Positions 1-5,077 of a stretch of DNA of 5,077 nt are shown here, piece by piece (positions within the stretch are counted from its first letter, which is position 1; each line of letters begins with the position of its first letter). Source of the DNA: Thermotogae bacterium (GTDB lineage Bacteria > Thermotogota > Thermotogae > Petrotogales > Kosmotogaceae); assembly GCA_003643975.1 (NCBI GenBank), contig QNAR01000140.1:1-5077 (forward strand), read 5' to 3'. The notes under the pieces are model-generated. The model was not told where the DNA came from, did not search any database, and worked only from the letters and a program-made list of their open reading frames with translations. Position numbers and translations under genes: made by a program.

Positions 1-2460
1 AATACCCTTGAAAACCAGGGCTGGAGAGAACTGTTCAGCAAATTCAGTGACACCACGTACTACATCCCGCGTGTTGACCTTGAAACCCTTTTTTCAAAAC
101 TGGCTAATAATTTGGATGTGCAAGTTGTTATGATTCCCCACAAAAGCTTTCCTAGTACCCTTTTAACTGTAGTTAGAGTGAAATCAAAGAGGGCAAGCAC
201 TTATCTATGGGGGCTTGTAACTACGAAATATTTCAGCAATTGGGGGAGATTTGAACTTGAAAGCAATTCGACAGCACGATGGGTGGCTGGGTCGGTGCTT
301 TACGGTCCTATGTTCTTTGGGTCTATGGGTACAGGAAATGGGGGACTTAGAGCCGAATTTACAATTCCGCCGGATACTTCTAACTTAAATAGCTATGGGC
401 CTGTATTCAACGGTGAAATTTGGTATGAAACCTGGAATTTTGACTTGCATCTAAATCCAAGCCTCCAGCAATCAATGCGGAAAATCAGGGTTGATCAAGA
501 TGGAGATGGTATATATGAAACAAACCTGGGAAATAAAAGCTATGCAGTTTATAGCACTCAAGATGCCACATGGATTTATATAGACGGTTTTAAGAATGTT
601 ATAGAAGCAAACACGTTTAGTGTAGATGGGGGTTATTTATATGCAAATGGGCAAGTAAAAGATTTCATGCCAGATGGATATTCTGAAGACTTCAATCAGA
701 AATATCTTTCTTGGTTTCTTCCTGCTGGAACTATGAAAGTCGATGAAGATACATTGAATAGACTCGAAAACAGGTTTTCTGAGATGGAAAACTACTATGC
801 TCAAAATTTTAGCAATATGACAGCCATAGGTGACATGCTTGATGCCTCCTATTATGCAACAAGTTCGCTTGAAAATAGTTATGTTAGCAACGGAATAAAA
901 TTTGAAACCACAGTCAGGTCGATAGGGAGTGACACCAGCACCAATGAAACAGAGACCATTGAGAACATTACAAGCCCCCTTGATACCAGTCAGGCACTTT
1001 TATCTATTGTCCCGGAGGTAAAAAATTGGCTAAACAGTGAGGACAATTACATTTTGTCTGTCAAAGACCAGATTGGAGTAGCTTTAAACACCAATCCGTT
1101 AACAGAAGCCCAAGTGCAAGAATGGCTTGGAAACTATGCAGAAATTGATTTACCTCAAACCGTCGTTACTACTGCTCAACGGAAAACTATTACACAGACA
1201 CAACAAACGGGATCAACAACTGTAAAAGACTATGCTTCTAGTGTTAACATCAGTGGAGATGTTCTGACAGGGAATAACCTGGAAACGCTCCTTGCTACTA
1301 ATTTGAATCTTTCATCTTTTAAAGAATATTCGGTCCTTCGATTTTCCTGGCCACGCGAGATAACCATAGGTGGCTCAGGTCAAATAAGGCAAAGGACAAG
1401 AACAGCTGAAAGAGAAGCAATTGAATATATTGAAGCACCTCAAAGCGTAACCATAACTTTGGAATGGGGGAAATGGAAATACAGGAATGGCAAATGGAGG
1501 AAAAAGAAAACCTGGCATTGGCAAGACTGGCACAGGAGAAAAGTATGGGTAAAGTATTTTGAGTCAAGGGATTTCACAATAATGCTGCCTACAGAAGTCA
1601 GTGCATGGGGTGATTGGGTTTACAGCGACTGGAGCGATTGGGAAGTAATATCAAGCCCTGGTGGCAAAAAAGGCTCAACATACAACGCGAATGTGGATTA
1701 TTACATTATTACCGATCCTTCTGAATTTAACAAAGAATCTTACAGTTCAGTGGTGGCGTATAGAGTGAATTCTGGAAATGAAAAGGTATATCCTTCTTTT
1801 ACAGCAACTCCGGTGATATTGACCCACAAAGGGCTTTTAATAGCGGATGGTGATATTAATATAGGTGGTTCTGGATTACCAGGAGGAGCGAGTCAAACCC
1901 TTGGCAGAGAAGCGAGCATAATTGAAGGCAAATTTACTATGCTGTCAAAGGAGGGCAATATCTATACGAATGGGGACATACTATACCATGATCTGCTATC
2001 CGATAGTACTTTCCTGGGCTATGTAGAGCAGCCCGGAAAAGCTTTTGATCCAGATTATGATCCAAACGACTCTGCAAATGCCGTTAGCCTTGATGATATG
2101 TTGAACCTTGTCGTTGTCGATGGAAGCATCGAAATTCCATATCAGTCGAAACCAGCTGGTAGAGTGAAAATCAAAAATATAAAACTTACAGCAAATCTAT
2201 TTGCTTTTGGAAAAGGTAACAGAGGGACGATAAACATAGAGAAATACAATTGGTACGACGAAAATATGGGATACAGACATATTTTCGGAACTATGGTATC
2301 CAGAGATAACAGTGCAGCGGGTACGTCCGGCCGGCATGGTGAAAGCTACGGGTTCAGAAGCAGAAACTATTACGATGAAAGGCTGTATGGAAACGAAGAT
2401 ATGCCCTTTGGTACGCCGGAGTCGAATCTCTTACAGGCAATGGGAATAGGAATGAAGTAA
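1..2460 (+). CDS. Type IV pilus-associated surface/secreted protein, DUF4900-like (5' partial)
   Basis: The frame is open from the first base, so the 819 visible residues are the C-terminal part of a longer protein; the expected pilin-type signal and membrane helix would lie left of the window. The TTG at 112 has no ribosome site and is not the start. Residues about 85-140 fit the early block of these proteins: Y101-G-P, then G133-P-V-F-N-G. An acidic loop D165-x-D167-x-D169-G-x-x-E173 could bind calcium. The closing block, about 605-800, has K610-G followed by DGDINIGG, then GKFTMLS, GNIYTNGDILYHD, and a Y790-Y-D-x-R-L motif near the end. This order is what I recall for Thermotogota DUF4900 proteins, linked to type IV pili or surface export. 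Between the blocks lies a long insert (about 245-600) with a T/Q-rich linker (386-407) and a Trp-rich segment (489-547). Family call is by pattern recognition; exact function unknown. Confidence 0.62.
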   Translation, partial: NTLENQGWRELFSKFSDTTYYIPRVDLETLFSKLANNLDVQVVMIPHKSFPSTLLTVVRVKSKRASTYLWGLVTTKYFSNWGRFELESNSTARWVAGSVLYGPMFFGSMGTGNGGLRAEFTIPPDTSNLNSYGPVFNGEIWYETWNFDLHLNPSLQQSMRKIRVDQDGDGIYETNLGNKSYAVYSTQDATWIYIDGFKNVIEANTFSVDGGYLYANGQVKDFMPDGYSEDFNQKYLSWFLPAGTMKVDEDTLNRLENRFSEMENYYAQNFSNMTAIGDMLDASYYATSSLENSYVSNGIKFETTVRSIGSDTSTNETETIENITSPLDTSQALLSIVPEVKNWLNSEDNYILSVKDQIGVALNTNPLTEAQVQEWLGNYAEIDLPQTVVTTAQRKTITQTQQTGSTTVKDYASSVNISGDVLTGNNLETLLATNLNLSSFKEYSVLRFSWPREITIGGSGQIRQRTRTAEREAIEYIEAPQSVTITLEWGKWKYRNGKWRKKKTWHWQDWHRRKVWVKYFESRDFTIMLPTEVSAWGDWVYSDWSDWEVISSPGGKKGSTYNANVDYYIITDPSEFNKESYSSVVAYRVNSGNEKVYPSFTATPVILTHKGLLIADGDINIGGSGLPGGASQTLGREASIIEGKFTMLSKEGNIYTNGDILYHDLLSDSTFLGYVEQPGKAFDPDYDPNDSANAVSLDDMLNLVVVDGSIEIPYQSKPAGRVKIKNIKLTANLFAFGKGNRGTINIEKYNWYDENMGYRHIFGTMVSRDNSAAGTSGRHGESYGFRSRNYYDERLYGNEDMPFGTPESNLLQAMGIGMK
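484..519 (+). other. Possible calcium-binding loop (DxDxDGxxE) in the pilus-type protein
   Basis: Residues 162-173 include D165, D167, D169, G170 and E173 in the spacing typical of calcium-binding loops of EF-hand, dockerin and thrombospondin type 3 kind. It follows a beta-strand-like stretch, as in exported bacterial proteins where such loops stabilise folds. A second acidic run, D683-x-D685-x-D687-x-x-D690, occurs near the C-terminal block. Metal binding is inferred from the motif only. Confidence 0.45.
1465..1641 (+). other. Tryptophan-rich, basic segment inside the pilus-type protein
   Basis: Residues 489-547 of the visible protein contain 11 tryptophans in 59 positions (489, 492, 499, 505, 507, 510, 516, 536, 539, 544, 547). 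The first part is strongly basic (EWGKWKYRNGKWRKKK, then HRRKVW). The second part is acidic and ends W-G-D-W-V-Y-S-D-W-S-D-W, which recalls the spaced tryptophans of thrombospondin type 1 repeats. In those domains Trp and Arg stack in a ladder, but the conserved cysteines are absent here, so this is resemblance only. A surface-exposed aromatic/basic patch of this kind could bind glycans, polyanions or membranes; that is inference. Confidence 0.6.
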
Positions 2461-2499
2461 CTGACAGCTGCAAATAATGCAACCATGGTTTCATTAGAA
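2461..2499. other. Convergent intergenic gap without a recognisable terminator
   Basis: These 39 bases separate the stop of the rightward pilus-type gene from the stop of the leftward acetyltransferase gene. They contain the perfect palindrome AACCATGGTT (2481-2490) and CAGCTG (2465-2470). Neither is followed by a T-run on either strand, so no intrinsic terminator can be called. The two transcripts probably overlap at their 3' ends. Confidence 0.6.
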
Positions 2500-3030
2500 T
2501 CAAAGCTCAAGCCCCATGTATATAACACCGTAAAATTTCCTATCGAGTTTAAAGTAACGGGATATTCGACCTTCGTGCTTAAAGCCAAATTTTTCATAGA
2601 GTTTTATGGCTCTTTCGTTGTCTTCTCTCACCATAAGATCTATTTTCGCTATTTTATGCTCCCTTGCCCATTTGATTAGGTACTCAAGCATAGCTGTAGC
2701 AATTCCAAGCTCCCAGTATTTCTTCGCTACTGAAATACCAAATTCTCCCCTGTGGCTGGTTCGAGTTCTTGTACCACCACTGAAGTTCAGCATTCCGATG
2801 ATTTCGCTGTTGAATTCAACCAGTATGATTAGAGCGTTGTCTTTATTTTGTGTAGATTCAATAAATTCTCTCTCTCTTTCCACGGTGGTTTCAAATTCTC
2901 CCGGGCCAAAGCTGAGAAATTCACTCTCACCAGAAACCTGCTCAATATATCTCAATATTTGTGGTGCATCTTCAGGATTAGCTTCTCTAATAATTGCTGT
3001 AAGTCCGTTTTTTAAAGAAATATCTCGCAT
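2500..3030 (-). CDS. GNAT family N-acetyltransferase
   Basis: A 176-residue single-domain protein, the usual length for a GNAT enzyme, which transfers an acetyl group from acetyl-CoA to an amine. The acetyl-CoA-binding region is visible: beta-strand plus loop HRGEFGISVAKKYWELGIATAML (starting near 93), where W106-x-x-G109-x-A111 replaces the classical R/Q-x-x-G-x-G/A as in RimJ/RimL/SpeG-like relatives. Motif B follows as N138-E-R-A-x-x-L-Y-E-K-F-G-F150. The N-terminus (TAIIREANPEDA) is a typical first GNAT strand and helix. The ATG is preceded by GGGGG with a 5-base spacer. It is the last gene of a three-gene leftward operon, 13 bases after the SIR2-like gene. The substrate (protein N-terminus, polyamine, antibiotic or small amine) cannot be told from sequence. 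Confidence 0.93.
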   Translation of the reverse strand: MRDISLKNGLTAIIREANPEDAPQILRYIEQVSGESEFLSFGPGEFETTVEREREFIESTQNKDNALIILVEFNSEIIGMLNFSGGTRTRTSHRGEFGISVAKKYWELGIATAMLEYLIKWAREHKIAKIDLMVREDNERAIKLYEKFGFKHEGRISRYFKLDRKFYGVIYMGLEL

Positions 3031-3035
3031 TTAAA

Positions 3036-3040
3036 CCCCC
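3036..3040 (-). promoter_or_regulatory. Ribosome binding site of the GNAT gene
   Basis: On the minus strand GGGGG precedes TTTAA and the ATG at 3030. It pairs with the anti-Shine-Dalgarno sequence with one G-U wobble. It sits wholly inside the 13-base gap after the SIR2-like stop, so the GNAT gene can be translated from the same message. Confidence 0.6.
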
Positions 3041-3043
3041 AAA

Positions 3044-3976
3044 TTAATTTTCAAAGTTTTCTATTGCCCTCTCGATTTTCTCCACAGCATCCTCAATTCT
3101 GATATCATCGGCACCATTCATGCATTCACAGGGAGCAAGGTTGTCAAAGAGTTTCTTTAAGAAAGAAAAAGGTTTTTTTAAGAAATCCGGTGGGAAGCAC
3201 CCAAGCTTTTTTGCGAGACTCACAAAAAAGCCATCGGCATCATATCCCTTTACAAAGTATGCGTGTTTGCCTTCTTGCAACAATCGTTCTTTTATATGCT
3301 TCTCAGGTGGATTGTCTCGATAACCGATCCAGTAAAGCTTGTAATCGAACCGAGGAAAACTGGCAAAGATATCAAAGACAGGGTCATTTCTTCCGCTATA
3401 ACCAACAACAATCCATACTCTTCCCCGCGCAGTGTCTTGAATAACAGGCTGAATTCTTTTAGAATGCTCTGCAAATTCTTCGGCGGTATTTATGAGCTCA
3501 AAACCTGTTCTCTGACCATGCAAATAAAAAACAGATTTTTCGGGAATATATGAAGGCCTGAAGTTTGTGCTTGCAGTTAGGTCATATACCGCCGGGAATT
3601 CATTCAGCATGGCACAGGCTTTTATAAGAAGTGGATCAAAATTAGTGGTGAGGATGCGATCAACGAATCCCACTTTCATAAGCTGGGCCATTATTATGTG
3701 AGCCCAATTTATCTTCGTCTCATCTGTGAAATTAGCTATAAGGTCGCGCCTTTCACCGGGAGCGAGCTGTCCCATACAACTGGAATAGCTCTTCTTCGGA
3801 GCTCGGGCAAAATCTCTTGGCCTATCTCGCTCAATAATATCCACGAATTTCTCGGCAGTGGGAATGCCTGCCTGTGCAGAGCAACCCGTGCCAATGAGCA
3901 ACGCGCATTTCTTTCCATAGTTTTTTGCGTTTAACAGCGTTTCGATGATGTCATCAATCGTTCTCTCGAAATCCAA
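3044..3976 (-). CDS. Stand-alone SIR2-like (probable NAD+-cleaving) protein
   Basis: A 310-residue cytosolic protein with the SIR2 motifs in order: nucleotide loop LLIGTGCSAQAGIP (26-39), TTNFD (110-114, N112 and D114), LHG with the presumed catalytic H153, and GYSGRNDPVFD (192-202), which closes the NAD site. There is no cysteine between H153 and G192, so the zinc module of true sirtuin deacetylases is missing. This places it with the SIR2-like NAD hydrolases, a group that includes several anti-phage effectors (ThsA, DSR, SIR2-HerA types). As I recall, its closest relatives carry TPR repeats after this domain. Here the protein stops after an alpha-helical tail (about 290-310) preceded by C283-x-C285, so the TPR sensor part is absent or lost. 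Start: TTG at 3976 lies 8 bases from GAGG; the GTG three codons earlier lies within that site. It is the middle gene of the operon, 29 bases after the DUF89 gene. NADase activity is inferred; substrate and trigger unknown. Confidence 0.85.
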   Translation of the reverse strand: MDFERTIDDIIETLLNAKNYGKKCALLIGTGCSAQAGIPTAEKFVDIIERDRPRDFARAPKKSYSSCMGQLAPGERRDLIANFTDETKINWAHIIMAQLMKVGFVDRILTTNFDPLLIKACAMLNEFPAVYDLTASTNFRPSYIPEKSVFYLHGQRTGFELINTAEEFAEHSKRIQPVIQDTARGRVWIVVGYSGRNDPVFDIFASFPRFDYKLYWIGYRDNPPEKHIKERLLQEGKHAYFVKGYDADGFFVSLAKKLGCFPPDFLKKPFSFLKKLFDNLAPCECMNGADDIRIEDAVEKIERAIENFEN

Positions 3977-3982
3977 TTTCCC

Positions 3983-3989
3983 CACCTCT
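3983..3989 (-). promoter_or_regulatory. Ribosome binding site that sets the TTG start of the SIR2-like gene
   Basis: Minus-strand AGAGGTG matches the Shine-Dalgarno consensus and its GAGG core ends 8 bases before TTG at 3976. The GTG at 3985 overlaps this site and has no site of its own at a workable distance. The TTG start is therefore preferred and the protein is three residues shorter than the longest frame. Confidence 0.7.
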
Positions 3990-4005
3990 TCAACTCAATA
4001 ACCCA

Positions 4006-4878
4006 TTATAACCTGGAAGGGTGTAATCTCGCTTCTTTTTTCATAGCTATAAAACTGCCTTTGTTAACTCCAACATAACTACTGACGATATCACATTTCG
4101 TCATGAGTAGAAAGTAGATATCTCTATCTATTTCGCTGAGACTTTCGAAATTCCCCTGCCCTTTTGCTATTACCACATCGGAATTGTAAAGGATTTTTCT
4201 GAATTCGGGAGTGATTTTATCTAACAAAGTTCCAGGGGCATCAGTGCCGCTTTCTATGACTGTGGCAACTTTATCAATACCTATGAGTTTTGCTTCTCTT
4301 GTGGTTACGTCGTTCAAAACCGGCGTACTTCTCACAGCAAAGTATTTTACCGGCACACTGATTACTTCTAAAAATAGTTTATCCAGGACAACTTCTCCAC
4401 AGTTATCACCAATTAAAAGCAAGTTTTTAGCATTTCTTAAATCTTCTGCTAGTGCTTTCAGATGATCAATTGCAAAATCTTTTCTTATGGAATCTCTCAG
4501 TGTTTTCATTACATTGATTTCATGGCCTGGTGCAAAATCTATAATATTTCCAGCGACTGAAAATCTCAGAGCGGTTTCGATAGGGTCAGGAGATTTCATG
4601 ACCTCAGTCTTTAGCTCGTCATACAGAGAAAGAAGGAGCTCGTTAGAAGAATCTTTGATTTCTCGATAAAGGTCAACTTCACCAAAGAATTTTATTATAA
4701 GCTCCCTTATTTCTCTACCCATATGGACAGGTGTCATTTCAAAAGTTTCAAGTTCCAGGAGCCTTTTCATATAGCTTTTAACAAGCTTTTCTTGCTTTCC
4801 TGAATCGATGTTTGCTTTCTTCAAAATGCGTATCAATGAGTTGATATTACATGGGATACATTCGATGGAACTTCTCAC
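4006..4878 (-). CDS. DUF89 / ARMT1-like metal-dependent damage-control phosphatase
   Basis: A 290-residue protein of the DUF89 family, cobalt-, nickel- or manganese-dependent phosphatases proposed to remove harmful or damaged phosphometabolites such as phosphosugars and phosphopantetheine derivatives. Visible signatures are the N-terminal C7-I-P-C10 pair typical of archaeal and bacterial members, an N111-I-I-D-F block, G157-D158-N159-C-G-E with the metal-binding Asp-Asn, N189-D-V-T, E209-S-G-T-D213-A-P-G with the second metal Asp, and S233-D-V-V-I-A-K-G-Q-G-N-F-E-S-L. All expected metal residues are present, so it looks active. The GTG at 4878 is chosen because GGGAGATGAT lies just upstream and the protein then begins two residues before the conserved IECIPC; a TTG seven codons earlier lies upstream of that site. 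It is the first gene of the leftward operon. The physiological substrate is unknown. It could share a nucleotide or NAD-related role with the SIR2-like gene, which is inference. Confidence 0.92.
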   Translation of the reverse strand: MRSSIECIPCNINSLIRILKKANIDSGKQEKLVKSYMKRLLELETFEMTPVHMGREIRELIIKFFGEVDLYREIKDSSNELLLSLYDELKTEVMKSPDPIETALRFSVAGNIIDFAPGHEINVMKTLRDSIRKDFAIDHLKALAEDLRNAKNLLLIGDNCGEVVLDKLFLEVISVPVKYFAVRSTPVLNDVTTREAKLIGIDKVATVIESGTDAPGTLLDKITPEFRKILYNSDVVIAKGQGNFESLSEIDRDIYFLLMTKCDIVSSYVGVNKGSFIAMKKEARLHPSRL

Positions 4879-4968
4879 AAAATCATCTCCCTCGTACAAA
4901 TTCTTTTTGACAATTCTATCATCGATTGAAAAATGTGGAGAAAAGAATAGCTTTCTTATTTATGACCT
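4879..4968 (-). promoter_or_regulatory. Upstream leader of the DUF89-SIR2-GNAT operon; promoter not identified
   Basis: This 90-base, AT-rich stretch should hold the operon promoter. The only -10-like hexamer I see is minus-strand TAGAAT in the run GATGATAGAATTG, but no acceptable -35 lies 16-18 bases before it. TTGTCA close to the ribosome site is too near the start to serve as a -35. No hairpin, operator or riboswitch fold is recognisable. The promoter may be weak, regulator-dependent, or further upstream beyond the window. Confidence 0.35.
4882..4891 (-). promoter_or_regulatory. Strong ribosome binding site deciding the GTG start of the DUF89 gene
   Basis: Minus-strand GGGAGATGAT matches GGAGGTGAT with one change, an unusually long pairing with 16S rRNA. 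The GGGAG core ends 8 bases before GTG at 4878. The longer frame starting with TTG at 4899 would place this site inside the coding region and gives seven residues without family support. Confidence 0.8.
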
Positions 4969-5058
4969 TTAGGGAGCTCTTAGTATCTCAACGGTTTTCA
5001 GAGCATATATTTCGGAATAATTGAGGTTAAATACCTTTCTAAATTCAACATCATTCAT
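4969..5058 (-). CDS. Possible small 29-residue ORF or gene-end remnant
   Basis: Minus strand ATG at 5058 opens a frame of 29 residues ending AYALKTVEILRAP-like in character (it reads NLNYSEIYALKTVEILRAP at its C-terminal end) before TAA. The composition, with balanced charged and hydrophobic residues and an amphipathic helix at the end, is more protein-like than chance AT-rich sequence. No ribosome site precedes the ATG, and a TGA lies in frame at 5065-5067. It may be the decayed C-terminus of an upstream gene in the operon direction, a small gene, or chance. No family is recognised. Confidence 0.25.
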   Translation of the reverse strand: MNDVEFRKVFNLNYSEIYALKTVEILRAP

Positions 5059-5077
5059 ATATAATCATAAATAGTCA

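Noticed and set aside
112..114. TTG at 112 as the start of the large plus-strand gene
   Set aside because: The frame is open back to base 1 with plausible coding sequence, and no ribosome site precedes the TTG; the gene is 5' truncated by the window.
2606..3034. 142-codon plus-strand frame opposite the acetyltransferase
   Set aside because: It is a shadow of the GNAT gene, rich in Ser/Leu as expected for antisense frames, with no family motif; the minus frame has clear GNAT motifs.
3145..3185. T-rich stretch with nearby inverted repeat resembling an intrinsic terminator
   Set aside because: It lies inside the SIR2-like coding sequence and encodes two F-L-K-K repeats; the stem is short and AT-only.
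3044..3976. Annotation as a CobB-type NAD-dependent protein deacetylase
   Set aside because: The four zinc cysteines between the catalytic His and the GxS motif are absent, and the GIP-DFR motif is not kept.
4006..4899. 297-residue version of the DUF89 protein starting at TTG 4899
   Set aside because: The strong ribosome site lies inside the extra seven codons and points to GTG at 4878, matching the usual family start just before the CxxC.
5060..5065. Perfect plus-strand TATAAT near the right edge
   Set aside because: No -35-like hexamer sits 16-18 bases upstream and no plus-strand gene is seen before the window ends; AT-rich sequence makes such hits common.

Overview
This window looks like a chromosomal segment of a moderately AT-rich bacterium. 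The best guess is Thermotogota, of the Kosmotoga/Mesotoga kind. That guess rests on the pilin-associated surface protein type on the left, frequent AGA/AGG arginine codons, the mix of TTG, GTG and ATG starts, and strong Shine-Dalgarno sites. No rRNA or other taxonomic marker is present, so the assignment is tentative.

Layout. Bases 1-2460 (+) hold the 3' 819 codons of a large gene whose beginning lies left of the window. Its product resembles the exported, type IV pilus-linked proteins grouped as DUF4900. It carries a large central insert with a striking tryptophan-rich, basic segment. After a 39-base convergent gap, bases 2500-4878 (-) hold three tightly spaced genes. In transcription order these are a DUF89/ARMT1-like metal-dependent phosphatase, a short stand-alone SIR2-like protein with the NAD-cleavage residues but no zinc module, and a GNAT N-acetyltransferase. 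Gaps of 29 and 13 bases, each gene with its own ribosome site, suggest one operon. Bases 4879-5077 are the upstream region of that operon. I see no convincing sigma-70 promoter there, but one 29-codon protein-like reading frame on the minus strand may be a relic or a small gene.

How the genes may work together. The three minus-strand products are small, apparently soluble enzymes acting on metabolites or cofactors: a phosphatase of the metabolite damage-control type, a probable NAD-consuming SIR2 enzyme, and an acetyl-CoA-dependent acetyltransferase. The grouping could be a nucleotide/NAD-linked stress or defence module, or a convenience operon; the sequence alone does not decide. The pilus-type gene is convergent and probably functionally unrelated.

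Start sites were chosen from ribosome sites: GTG at 4878 for the DUF89 gene and TTG at 3976 for the SIR2 gene, each 8 bases from a good Shine-Dalgarno core. No RNA genes, CRISPR arrays, insertion sequences, integrases or attachment sites were seen.
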